Below, one piece after another: positions 1 to 18,500 of a DNA stretch of 64,000 nucleotides. The stretch is taken from NCBI GenBank assembly GCA_003260075.1, contig QLIY01000360.1, positions 62,001 to 126,000 on the forward strand, in the 5' to 3' direction. Both the position numbers and the translations under genes were made by a program. The DNA comes from Phallusia mammillata. Taxonomy: Eukaryota > Chordata > Ascidiacea > Phlebobranchia > Ascidiidae. The notes under the pieces were generated by a model. It searched no databases and was not told the DNA's origin. It saw only the letters and a list, made by a program, of their open reading frames with translations. Each line of letters opens with the position of its first letter. Position 1 is the stretch's first letter.

Positions 1-113
1 AGTGTTTCCACAAATAGGATGCATTGCCTTTATAGGAACCAAATTTTAACATGTAAAAGTTACTGATCTTTATAACAATTTCAAACCAAACGTTCCAACC
101 TGACAGAACTTAC

Positions 114-6230
<6,117 letters not shown>

Positions 6231-6639
6231 GTTTGCTTAAAACCTGAAACTTTGTGTATGAAACAAAATTGGCGTGCTGTTTTACAAGAAGAAGTGCAAT
6301 ACTATAAAAACTTTTTATGCTAAACAGCACCACTTTTTATTGGCATTTCGAACAAGTATAAAAACCATAAGCAAAAAACAGAACACAGTGCATTAGTTGT
6401 GTTAAAAAAAAATATTTTTTGGTTCAAAAAATACAAAACAGTAATGCTATAAAAGTTAAGGCTATTTTTAGATTAAAGTGTATTTTAAAAACAATATGTG
6501 GTAACGTTTACATATAGGATTTCTAGCAACTATTAACCGTTGTTATTTTCTTTGTTTAGGGCTGAAAAGAAAGAGAAGGACTTCTATAACTGCAATTATG
6601 CTTAATGATTCAGAAACCAAAAAACAGCGACAGGTAACA

Positions 6640-7106
6640 GTTTTAACTCATTTCCAGATAATTTGTTACCTCAGTAAGTCCAATTGGATCTATTTTAGGT
6701 TAGAAATTTGCAATTTGTTAAAACTAAAAGAAAATTTTCGGCATTTTGTTTCGGTGCATTCCCGGGAAAATCGACGATGCGTGACGGAATATTATGACGT
6801 AAAGCCAATGATTCGTGACGTTAATTCTTGCGTGACCGACATTTTGTTGATAATAATCGGGGGGGGGGCATTTGTTAAAACTAAAAGAAAAATTTCGGCA
6901 TTTTGTTTCGGTGCATTCCCGGAAAAATCGACGATGCGTGACGGAATATTATGACGTAAAGCCAATCATTCGTGACGTTAATTCTTGCGTGACCGACATT
7001 TTGTTGATAATAATCTGGGATCAAGGTCTGGCGTTTTTGTTTATTTCATCCTTCTATAACTGGATGTTTTACAAAACCCCTTGAGAAATTACGACCCAAA
7101 ACGACC
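6640..7106. promoter_or_regulatory. Putative bidirectional promoter between CDK8 and the small plus-strand gene
   Basis: The two genes start 876 bp apart in opposite directions. The interval holds a block with TGACGTAA and TGACGTTA (CRE/ATF-like), two further CGTGAC motifs and an AGCCAAT CCAAT box. The block is present twice, at about 6713-6858 and 6870-7015, either side of a G-run, and all these motifs are kept in both copies. One copy is probably an allelic artefact. Promoter function is inferred from position and motifs only. Confidence 0.45.
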
Positions 7107-8448
7107 ATGCGGCTACTTTTGCGAGCAGGTATAAGTTGTTATGTTGGGCTAAATAACAATAAATAAACTTTGATGTAACTGTTAAAGTCATTGGTGTCAA
7201 ACGACGTTTGCTAAATTTATTTTGCTATGTTTTCACCTAAATTCGTATTTCACTCTCAAATCTAATCATATCTGGCACAGAAAACTGGCTTTTGCAATGT
7301 TACCTTTGGGCAGATGCCAAGTAATATCCTCATGACCACTCAGTAGAGTTTGCTGTTAACTTGTTTCATATGAATGATTGACACTTGTTCAACTGAATAA
7401 CTTGACTTTAGAATAAAACCTAGAAATACAAGATATAAACTTTTTTTGTTTTACTTTCTTATAGTATATGTATATACATGTATAACTCAAGTACTATTTG
7501 TTTGAATTTGCAGGCAGGAGCCTGTTCATCAGGAAATCAGCAACAGCAGCACCCAAACGGAACATGGCACTTGACAGGGATAACTACTCTGTGAAATTTC
7601 CATCGGCATATTTTGTCATTCCATCTCTGTTATTTTGTGGTTACATTTTTTACCTGGTAGGTTGTGCTTTGAGCTATATAAACCTTGCTTCCTTTTGCTG
7701 TGTTAGAAAAGTAAACCTGGAATAGGTTTGTAATAAGAAAGGTGTTAAGGTCAAGAGGTTTTGCACAATTTGGAGGAAGTAAACCATTGTAAATATTTAT
7801 AGTTCGATTTATGTTATACCCTTGTTTTAGTGCACTAAAGCACTAGTATAGACAAAGAGCAGCAAAAAATGTGGTGCTTAACAGTAATATTAATTTCCAT
7901 ATGTGTACAGAAAGCTAATACCTAATCATGGAGCAATATTATGTAGTATTTTCTGTTTCAATAATATTGATTTCAGTTAATAGCAGGCTAAATTCGTCAA
8001 GCAGGGGGGGGGGCGGCAGCAAAAAAATGTGGTGCTTAACAGTAATATTAATTTCCATACATGTACAAAAAGCTAACACCTAATCATGGAGCAATATTAT
8101 GTAGTATTTTCTTTTTCAATAATATTGATTTCAGTTAATAGCAGGCTAAATTCGTCAAGCAGTGTGTGATTTACCATAATTTGCAAATATTCAAAACTTG
8201 TTGAGTACAATCCTTATGCACATAAAATATTTACTTTACCTGTACAGAGAAAAACAGAAGTGCCTGGATAAAGTTACATCTCATAATTATCTGTAAGACC
8301 TCTTATATGCTATTTTATTATGTTACAGACAGATATTGTCACGAAAAACCAAGAGGAATTTAAGATAAATATCCAGTCCCTAAAAGATAGGGAAAGGGAT
8401 CCAGATCTTAATTACCTGAGATCTCACCAGACCGGACTGAGAAGATAA
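7107..8448 (+). CDS. Small single-pass membrane protein, probably mitochondrial; family not recognised
   Basis: Three exons (7107-7128, 7514-7656, 8329-8448) join in phase to encode 94 residues. The N-terminus (MRLLLRAG, then RSLFIRKSATAAPKR) is basic, hydroxylated and free of acidic residues, like a mitochondrial targeting sequence. One hydrophobic segment, AYFVIPSLLFCGYIFYL, follows, then a charged C-terminal tail of about 40 residues ending LRSHQTGLRR. Size and layout resemble small inner-membrane proteins of respiratory-chain assembly, but I do not recognise the family. Splice sites are gtataag, gtaggt and ttacag. The final codons occur twice around a G-run: the first copy stops with TAA, the second with TGA, so both keep the same C-terminus. 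The gene diverges from CDK8, and its ATG lies about 90 bp downstream of a cluster of CRE-like sites. No clear polyadenylation signal was found. Confidence 0.7.
7859..8161. repeat. Allelic-type duplication in the small gene's intron
   Basis: 7859-8003 repeats at 8016-8161 across G10 (8004-8013), with a few substitutions. Confidence 0.88.
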
Positions 8449-8579
8449 TTTATTTTAGATGTGTATCTAAACCTTAAATGCCCCGTTTTGTGTTTGGGGG
8501 GGGGGTCTCACCAGACCGGACTGAGAAGATGATTTATTTCAGATGTGTATCTAAACCTTAAATGCCCCGTTTTGTGTTT
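8422..8579. repeat. Allelic-type duplication over the small gene's stop codon
   Basis: 8422-8495 repeats at 8506-8579 across G10. The stop codon differs between copies (TAA, TGA). Confidence 0.9.
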
Positions 8580-8717
8580 TGCCTTGGAATACAATTGTGC
8601 TAAACTAAGGGCTGTTTGGTTTGACTGAAGCTACTTATGTTTTTAACAGAAAGGTGCTAGTTGTTTTTACATTGTCATAAATGAACGAACAAGGTTAATT
8701 ACATCATTCGTTTAGTT

Positions 8718-8953
8718 TAGTGGTTCTCAATCTTATTTTTGTAGCCACGGACCCCTTTTATAAATTGTTTAGCTCTCTGGCCTCCAACATAATTTACTGC
8801 AGGTCTTTGATGCTAAACATATTTGCCTCCATGAACCCCCTGAACCATCTCACAGACCCTTTTGGAGTCCGCAAACCCCAGGTTTAGGTATCACGGAAAG
8901 CTACTCGCATACCACCGAAAAAGTTCAGCCGTACCACAATTTGAGAACCGCTG
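8718..8953. mobile_element. hAT-like MITE (CAGTGGTTCTCAA family)
   Basis: Ends TAGTGGTTCTCAA and TTGAGAACCGCTG, flanked by perfect gtttagtt octamers. The 3' end is repeated past the G-run at 9089-9098 as part of an allelic duplication. Confidence 0.88.
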
Positions 8954-9253
8954 GTTTAGTTGCATTCCATTCAGGAATTTACAGTAGGCTTAAAATTGTT
9001 ATTCGGGTTTGTCGCATACTGATAAACTATGCGATAAACCGGAATGTTGATTTCTATGTGAAAGTCACAGTTTATTGTTGCATTTAAAGGGGGGGGGGAC
9101 CACAATTTGAGAATCGCTGGTTTGGTTGCATTCCATTCAGGAATTTACAGTAGGCTAAAAATTGTTATTCAGGTTTGTCGCATACCGATAAACTATGCGA
9201 TAAACTGGAATGTTGATTTCTATGTGAAAGTCACAGTTTATTGTTGCATTTAA
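8933..9253. repeat. Allelic-type duplication across a MITE end
   Basis: 8933-9088 repeats at 9099-9253 across G10, with several substitutions. Confidence 0.9.
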
Positions 9254-10665
9254 AACATAGGTAATCTTGATTTAATGAAAACAGACACTACTGCTGTTTG
9301 TGCACTGTCTAAAATATTTTTTCGCAACACATGCTTTAACCAATTCCACCATTTTCTGAGAGAAAATAGGGGTCTGTCATCAAAATAACAACTTTAGTAA
9401 TAGATCAAAACCATCAACAGCATGGCTTAACCTGACGATCACTGTTTGCCTTTTTAACTAGAGTAGAGTAAAACCAATGGACGATAAAATCCTTGGTAAA
9501 ACAGAATCAGTCGGTTTAATAAAAGGAATATATATTTCGACTATGTGGCATCATCAATAATTATTCATTTTAGTGTGTTTCTTTTAGCACTCATTTTTAT
9601 ATCGATTTGTATTTCGATTACAGGAACTGATGGGGTCTGTCATTTAACTCTTTATTGTAGTTTTCACAAAACTTTTTTCACTTCTTACAAACTCGCTCAA
9701 CAAAAGCAGTACCAACACTTTACCGTTACATACACCAACTGAGAGTTGTAAAGGCAGTAACTACCTATTATTTTATTTGTAAGGTTTTAACAAACATAAA
9801 AAATCTGTAATTTGCACAATATGGATAAGGTTCATATGCGGCTACAAGGGCGAGCTTGCTACATATTGGATACAACTTTCATGCAAAGTAGTAAGTTTCC
9901 TTGCAAAATGCAGAACAACATAGTACCTTTTTCGCTTTTTTGGAGGTTCAAACTACAGGCACCGTTACATATTTTGGGGTGACCACTTACATGCATTTGT
10001 TTTATGCAACACGCTATCTGTATAGCAAACCATGCAGTTAAACTTCTAAATTAGGGTATTGAAAATATTGCACTGGAAAAACAGTAAACACCAACACGGT
10101 TTGGTAAAGCAAGACACATGAATGTTTAAAGTGATGATTCGTTTGATTATTATTGCATATTACATTGAATCATAGAAATTGTGATAGACTTGTTTTTTTT
10201 TAATCTATAATCAGTTTTAAACTTAAATCAGAACTATGGAATGTATAGCAATTAGCAACCATAAAATACCCCAACATATGCCATGCCAGCCATGCCCCTG
10301 GACTACTCTTTCATATCTTAGAGACCACACATGAATTCCTACATACCCTTTAAAAGACCCAAATTAAACCATCTTGGTATGGTTTAACATCTGCTATGTA
10401 GTCTATTGGGTAGGAATAAAAAATATGTGGCGCGATATGTGGCGCTTCAATCTCGTTCCAGACTGGAAGCTTATCTTGGCAGCGAAGAGAACACAAAAAG
10501 TCGGGACCGAAAAAAAGAAGCTTGCGCAAGAAAGGTGCAGGAAAATGTCAGAACCGCCAAACATTCGACCAGACGGCACAACAAATTTTTTCTGAACGAG
10601 GGGTCTGAAATAAGTCAGAAGTCACTCATTCTGGCCGGAAATCGGCCCATCTACCAACCCTGATT

Positions 10666-13600
10666 TTAATGGCAAGCATTTTGTTGGTACGCTTGCATTT
10701 CAAACCAGCGGTCTGGAACAACTTGGAAATATCTGTCCATTGCCTCACAAAACCGACTCCGATATAATTCGGGATGTACAACTGTGGGCATGGAACGAGC
10801 GCCATGTCTGGCTGGAACAATTGACTTCCAATGCATCTCAAGTTTCTTGTCCCACGTAAACGTCCGCATGTAGTCTAGAATGGACAAGTGGTAAGTAATC
10901 TAAGTATGATATGATTTGCTTTGGTACGGTTTTCCCCAGAGTGCAAAGTCACTACGTGGTGATCGTTTATGACTGTATTTCTGGGATGTGCCAACTAGGG
11001 ATCATGTTGATAGACGAGAACGAAGCTCATACTTAAATCACATGGGAGAATTTTATAGGGTAAAATATAATAAAACAAACAAACGTTTACCAATAATTCC
11101 GACGACTATTTCCTTTCTATCTTCGTCGATTCCAACCAACAATGAGTAATCAATAATTTCATGACTCGACAGAAAATGTGCATCGTCAGTGATCGCCTTT
11201 TTGATCAGCAACTAGAAAAGTGTGAAAGTTTAATGATGTATGCTTGTCAAACAAAACAAAGTAATTGTACACTAACATGCTTCATTTCAAAGCAAACAAT
11301 ACAAATATATAGGCATTCAATTCGGACAATCGTAACAACAAAATAATCTCCCTCCCTAAAAAAACATTCCTATGAGGCATTATGACAAAACACTTTTTTA
11401 AGCTTTCACATTAGGAACTAAGTTTTGAAATTAGTTTTTAAGTTTCTAATAGCAATACCACACCACAACCAAAATAGCCCTATAAGTCAGTGTTTTGGGA
11501 GATATACCGCTCAGTGCATTGTGAAGTCACAAACATTCCCAATTCGACGCTAGTTTTGTAGCTTTCCAAGGCCCATTTACTTGCGGCGCATTAAGCTGTG
11601 AAGGCCGTAGAAGCACGCGTTTTTCCACCATCTAACATTCTAACACATTAAAAAATAGTTATTTTTGTTCTTGTATACCCTTTCGAGGGGGGGGGGCCAC
11701 GCGTTTTTCCACCATCTAACACATTAAAAAATAGTTATTTTTGTTCTTGTATACCCTTTCGAACACTAGTTTCGTATGATAGCAAGGTATGAATATGCAA
11801 ATTAAATGCTCGGGTCAGTTTGTAAAACCGCTCCACCGAGCAGCGAGCGATGCTCGGTGCCGAGTACTCGGGTTCTGGCTCGGCTCGGCCCATCCCTGGC
11901 TACTGGGGTTGGGGAATGGTTTCATACTAATAATAACAATACAATCAACCTAAAAACTTAGTTCCTAACCCTGACCCTCTTTGCGCCATCTATCGGTATT
12001 TGGCAAACTTTTCTGTAGTGAGTTTTTGTCTCAGTAGATTTTCCTTCAAAAAGTTACCTTCGTGTGTTCGTGAATATAAAGTGGATGATCTCTCATGATC
12101 GTGAGAAGGTTCTCATCCAGGAGGACTTGATTGTTCCGTATGTTGGAAGTGGAACCAGGGACGCCCATAGGGGAGGATGCAGTGGAGGAGAGGGGATTGG
12201 GAGACGTGGAAAATGAAGACACGGAATCAGCATCAGTCTTTACGTGGCGGTTGCGCACTGAACCTTTCAGATCGAATACCTTAAAAGAGAAAATCAACAA
12301 AGCCAATTTTTATCAGGTAATGACGCCGTGGGACAATGTTTCTTGCCAAGTTTTTAACCGTAGAATTATAGAACATAATTATAGACAGTTTTAGAAAATT
12401 GTTGGATTTTGTTGCGTCAGAACCACGTACACTTCCTTTTAACCGGTAAAAAGTTTAATGGAAAGCTTTTGCGTGAAGTCGCCACAACCCGAAAACTTTA
12501 TCCAAACTATGGCAGGCTATACGTAAGACAATTTAAATCAAAAGCCGCGGGGCCCATTTTGGACACCTCTATGTTAAGGTAAAGATTAAAGCGTGCAGAA
12601 AAGAAACCTGTTTGTTAAAGTTTTATTTTTTCTCATGATCTAATATGAGTTGTAAAAATTGTGTGATTCGTTGTGCACAAAAACGCTATTTAAAATTCGG
12701 AACTTTTCAAAATCGACAATGTCTTTCAAAGCCAAATATTTTTTGTGTGTTGCTTTTTTGCTTTTGTTTTTGATTAACTTTGAATGGGCTTACGCAAATG
12801 TTACTACTACTGCTTGTTTTTACTGACTAGCTGACAAACAACCTAGGTGAAATGTATTTTTGTAGAAGCGTGATTCTATCAATTCATAATTCTATAATGC
12901 ACATTTGTTGGCAAAAGAACAGCTATTGAAATAATAATGATTGGGAAAATTATTGGACAAGTGTCCTACTATATAATTTATTGAATACAAAAATGCCTAC
13001 CTGGCTGATATTCCGTTTGTAGAACAGGTTTTCCATGACCAAGATATCTTGTTTGAAGGATTGGTTGGTGCTAGTGTTGTTGAACGACACACGGTAAACA
13101 CCAAGAATTTTGGAAAGCGCCGTAGGTGACTAAAAAGGGAAAATTGTTTTTTAAGAATAAAATAAAAATGTTTTTGACGAATTATGCAACCCATGATATA
13201 AAGACGATTTGGTTGATTGCATATTCAAGTATTTTTATTAAATAACCGGAATATTTTATTTAAGCTTGCAGAATTTAGTATGTTATTAAACAAAATTTAT
13301 GAATTAGTTTTATGCGACTAACCGGACTCGCCGGATGTTTTCATTCGGGTTAGTTGCTTATTATTGCATTTGGATTCCGTTGGGGCCACACAAGTTTTGT
13401 CCAAGCTTGGCGAGTACAAGAAAAATCAAAAACAATAGACTCGCATCTACAACTAGTTTAGTAACAAAACCAATATCAAAGAGCGGTTTTCGTTCGTTTG
13501 GCAAGATCCGAAATAACCGATGTCGATTAAGTCGTATATCATATTACAAAATCGTTTGTACCTCGAGTTTTGTCTAAATTATACGAAAATCCGGATTAAC

Positions 13601-14173
13601 CGAATCCGGTTTAACCGCGTGGTTTGCTGTACATATATTTACAAACGTTTCAAGTGCTCTTGCTATTATCAGTGTAAAAAGAACATTTGCTTTATAAAAT
13701 GTATTCACAATATACAAGGTTAGTTTTGTTTTTGATCACTCTATAGTCGAACCTGTTGATTTTTAAGCATACTGGCTAACGGTATTTGGTATAACACCTT
13801 CGATAAGCCTGACGCACTGTAAATTATGCATAGAGTGTGCCGTGATCGCTGGTCTGCGTAGACTTAACCCAGTCATTAATGCATGTTACCAGCAAACTTT
13901 GCTATATTCTGCGAAAGTTATATAATTTACAGCCAAAACCACAGTTAAAAACTACTTGTTTATCACCTTTGACTGTATAGCATCTGTAAGGTACTCGAAA
14001 AAACTCGGTGCAAGTTCCAAAAACGAGTGCAGATCGAATCGCGACATCTGCTTGAGTACGAGTCGGTCGTCCAGAGTTTTATGAAAGGCCGAACCGGATT
14101 TTCCTCCCCGGGCAGCCCAACGCACGCAGCGTCCCAATGACGAAATGTAATCTTCCTCAGAACAATCTAGAAT
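10666..14173 (-). CDS. PIKFYVE: PIKfyve exons 42-46: PIPK lipid-kinase core and C-terminus
   Basis: Exons 13967-14173, 13001-13129, 12058-12279, 11091-11196 and 10666-10874 encode most of the kinase. Seen in order: ILDCSEEDYISSLGRCVRWA, ARGGKSGSAFHKT with the ATP-site lysine of LVLKQM, ILVMENLFY, VFDLKGSVRNRHVK, LLDENLLTIMRDHPLYI, IIDYSLLVGID, the activation segment DYMRTFTWDKKLE, and SRFCEAMDRYFQVVPD near the stop (TAA at 10666-10668). The start of the domain, FEDSTSKFYCKVYF, is in exon 14962-15101. An insertion of about 30 Ser/Pro-rich residues separates the GSVRNR and LLDEN motifs, where human has about 10. Catalytic residues look intact. Confidence 0.96.
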
Positions 14174-15560
14174 CTGATAAAAAAAACGTTTCAAGTTATT
14201 ACTTCGATCTTTGGTCCATGGTTACAACTATGGGATGAATATCATTGTTGTACGCCGGGTTGCAAAGTCGCGTAGTATAATGCCCGATTCTGGGTATTTA
14301 TGGAGTCCTACTCCCACTTCGAGTCATAATGGTATCCGACGGCGAGTTACCATGGAATCCGAGTAATTATCGAGTCTGAATCCCACTCCGAGTAAGTAGT
14401 GAATACGACTCTCATTCTAAATAGGTATCGAATCATACTCCCATTTTGAGTAATTATGGAGTTTCGTCTCCCACTTCGAGTAAGTAGTGAATACGACTCC
14501 CACTTTAAGTAATTATTAAGCTCAAGTCCTACTCATAATATTTATGGAGTCCGATTCCCACTATGAGTAAGTATTGAGTCCGACTTCCACTATGAGTAAG
14601 TATTCAGTCCGATTTCCACTATGAGTAAGTATTGAGTTCTGACTCCCATTTTAGTAAGTATTAGGTCCGAGTCCCATTTCGAGTAAGTATTGAGTTCCGA
14701 CTCCTATTTCGAGTAAGTAATGAATCGGACTCCCACTCTAAGTAAGTATTGAGTTCCGACTCCTATTTCGAGTAAGTAGTTAGTCCGACTCCCACTCTGA
14801 GTAGTTTTGGAGTCCAACTGCCACTTCGAGTAACTATGGAGTTCCGATTTAATTCAGGAGGCCGACTCCTACATCGAGTAAGAAGTGACTACTTCTAAAC
14901 CCGGACTCACTTCGACTGAAGAGAAAAACTCAGCCCATAATTATACAGGTTTTGAAGTTACCTGTGCACGCAAGGCCTTGAAACCAACTGCAAAGTAAAC
15001 CTTGCAGTAAAATTTGCTCGTTGAATCTTCGAATTCCACTTCTTTGTGAGGTAACTTGTTCGAACTCGCAGTAGAAGGCGATGACGTCAGTCCTAGTTTT
15101 CCTGTGACGTCACAGCGAAATAATTTCATAGAATTTAATTTGGTATATCAATAATTGGATCATACGTTGTTATTTCATGCAACATGTTGATTTTTGTGTA
15201 TCGCAATCAAACTGAATGTGGTAAACTAAAAACACAAGTTGTCCAACCGATTGTTACGCGATGGGGGGGGGGAGACGTAACAGCGAAATAATTTCATAGA
15301 ATTTAATTTGGTATATCAATAATTGGACCATACGTTGTTAATACATGTAACACGTTGATTTTTGTGTATTGCAATCAAACTGAATGATGTAAACCAAAAA
15401 CACAAGTTGTCCAACCCATTGTTACGCGATAGAGCTTTACGGGCGCCATTTTGAGTCCAAAATAATACAGTGGATGTAGAGAAAACACATAAGTTGTCCG
15501 GTTTTTACAAACAGGGGAGCTAAACGCAAATTTGATTCACAAAATTGATTAAAAAGTTCT

Positions 15561-15599
<39 letters not shown>

Positions 15600-18500
15600 G
15601 AGGGCAAACAATAGGTTGGACAACTTGTGTTTTATATAGACTTTTATATAGGTGTGGTTAATAAGATATAATATTTTAACCACGACACTGCATACAATAT
15701 AAGCGTACCTTCAAACTTCCAGCTATTGGTGCCTTTGAATTCCACAGGAGGGTCAATAATTGGGTCTCCGTCTGGACAAACTTCGCATGGATCATCAGTG
15801 GGTCTCGTTGAGGGCGTTTTCTGTTCCATATCAACACCAGATGACGTCGTAGCCTTGTCCGCAAAGTTTGCTGACTCATGGTTCTCGGAGCTGACGTAGA
15901 GCCTGTATTCTGGAGTGCGTAGAGTGTACGCGATTATAGAACTCGGCTCCAAGTCTCTTACCTGAAAGAAACAAAAACAAAAAACGGTTCAAACCAGCTG
16001 TTTAAAAATGTTTGTAGTATCTGACCAAAGAAGTATGGTCCGAATTTTTACCGGTATTGTGTTTGGCCGCAGCAGCCAGTAAAATGGGTATTCGCAATGC
16101 TGTTGCAGTTCAGATGTAGTGGTTGAGTTGTTTAGCTGATGTCAACTTTAATTTCCGAACGCTTAGCTTATTTTTGACTTTTTTGCATATTAATTAAGGA
16201 CTTTTTTTCTATTTAAAGAAGAAAAACTTTTTTGTTTCATTATCATATATCTTATTGAATAAGATAAATTTGTGTTGTGAATAACTGTAAGATCGTATAT
16301 GACCCAAGATGAATATTGTTTGACACTTACCACAACTTGGGAGGCGACGCAGTTGGGAAGCAGGTAATGTTCTGATGCGGGGAACGGAGGCGACACTTGT
16401 GTGTGACTGCTGCTTGCAAGAAGATGACTCACGGGGGGGGGGGAACACTTACCACAACTTGGGAGGCGACGCAGTTAGGAAGCAGGTAATGCTCTGATGC
16501 AGGGAAAGGAGGCGACACTTGTGTGTGACTGCTGCTTGCAAGAAGATGACTCACGTACATACTAACTGTGAAACAAATGGCATAACATGTCGTCTTTGGC
16601 GTGTATACAAATGGATTCATAATACAAATACTTTTTTTGAAAATCATATACACTAAGCCACTAAGGTGTAACGCTACTCTTATTTTTAGCAGGTGTTTTT
16701 CAACTCCGACAAGTATTTTTTAAAAAAAACTTCCGACTCCGACTCGACTACTTAAAGAAAGGGGGGGGGGGCTAACTGTGAAACAAATGACATAACATGT
16801 CGTCTTTGGGGTGTATACAAATGGCTTCATAATACAAATATTTAATTTTTTTGAAAATTATAGACACTAAACCACTAAGGTGTAACGCTACTTATATTTT
16901 AGTATATTTTAGCAGACTTGTAGAGTTTTTGAACTCCAACACGTCGTTTTACAAATTTTCCGACTCCAACTCGACTACTTAAAATATCCTGACTATGACT
17001 CGACTTGTTAAAGAAAATTAGACTCCGACTACACTCTTCGACTACACAATGTTCGGACTCTGATAAGACTCTTTAAAACTTTTCTGACTCGGACCAAAAA
17101 CAAAGCGTTCTGGCTGAGAGTCACTAAAAAAATCACGACTTCGACACAATAATATTTAAAAACCGTCTCCAATTTTCCACAACTCCGTTTTCAAGTGTCT
17201 GAGAATATATGCATGCGATTGTGCTGGAACGGAAGCGTCATTTAAGAGTGATTTATCAAACAAACAAAATATTAATTTTTGGTATTATGTTCAATAATAA
17301 ATATCTGTAATCGTAACACACTTTAAACTTTTTAGACTTTCTCTTCATTTCCCAACTTTCGTACAAATTTTGAGTACAATATGCCGCGCTGCGCGGTTTA
17401 AATGTGATAAACCATTCATTTAGGTAAAAAAATAAACGTAGGACCAAGGAAAAGCGATGTTAAAAACATATTACTGACCTGTGGATGCAGTTCTCGAAAT
17501 CCGTTTTACTCCTGATGGTTTCACCTCCGTAGAAAGTTTTTTGATTTGATTTCCTTGAGTAATTTAACACAATAAAACATTAGAAGTGATTACAAAAGAT
17601 ATTACGATTAGTTTTTACCTGGTTTAACTTCCTTTCCAAGAGCAGCCCCATCAGCAACAGTAGTCGAATCCGATAAGGTCAAGGACTGTTAGGACAACAA
17701 ACATATTGAATTGTTTGACGACGTGAATGGAATCTATTGACTAAGCGGTAAGTAACACAAATTTTGCACGCGTATAGCTACTAACATAAGAATTTACAAC
17801 AGATAAGTTTGCTAAAACCGATAGATGGCGTCAAGAGCACTGTTATTTAAACTAACACTGAGACTGGAATGAGGTTAAGAACTTAGTTGGTTCTATTGTT
17901 ACATTTATTATAAAACCTCGCCCCAAACCCAAAAGCCCCAACCGTCAGCATTTTTACACAATTTGCTAGAAAGTTTATCAAGAAAATACCTGACGGTTTT
18001 TAAATGTTTCTTGCGGCATTAACGTCCAACAATGACGAAAAAGAGCCACTACCTTAAGCAGTCACACTTACTTACCATAAAAACACTCTTTACTAAGAGA
18101 TAAACACTTTGTTATCTAAACAATAAAGGAAAAGCTACTGCTTTTAAGTTATGCCTTACATTGGGAACTTCTGTTGATTCTTGTCTTGAGTCGGGGTCTT
18201 CTGGTTTTGATGCATCTTCGTCAGTTCCAGATCCAACTAATTCGCTTTCTTCAAACAAAAAGGTATAAGTTACCCCTATTCGCATTCCAGTAAACGGACT
18301 GAAGACAGCGACTTTGTATAACCCAGTGGTTCCGTAACTTATTTGTTTAGGCAACCGTTTGTGGTTCATTACATGGTGCCAAGTTTTCTTTTTTGAAGAT
18401 ATGTACAACTGTAATGTCACGAGCGAATTTAACAGGTTAATTTATTATATATTCCATCGGTTCTAAATGTCTCTGTGGCCCACTATAATGCCACAATATT

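Larger units (their letters stand above)
8582..10665. other. Intergenic region between the small gene and the PIKfyve 3' end
   Basis: The region holds one hAT MITE (8718-8953), a G-run duplication (8933-9253) and otherwise unremarkable AT-rich sequence. Short open frames at 9545-9742 and 10374-10663 show no recognisable protein features. The PIKfyve 3' UTR must lie just below 10666, but no clear minus-strand AATAAA was found within about 300 bp. Confidence 0.6.

Noticed and set aside
6562-6633. Exon-like segment on the plus strand (acceptor tttgtttag, open frame, donor gtaaca) upstream of the small gene
   Set aside because: Its phase does not fit the small gene's exons and no homology is recognised; it may be a 5' non-coding exon, but that cannot be supported.
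10374-10663. Overlapping plus-strand open frames downstream of PIKfyve
   Set aside because: They overlap the expected PIKfyve 3' UTR, show no domain and have no splice or promoter support.
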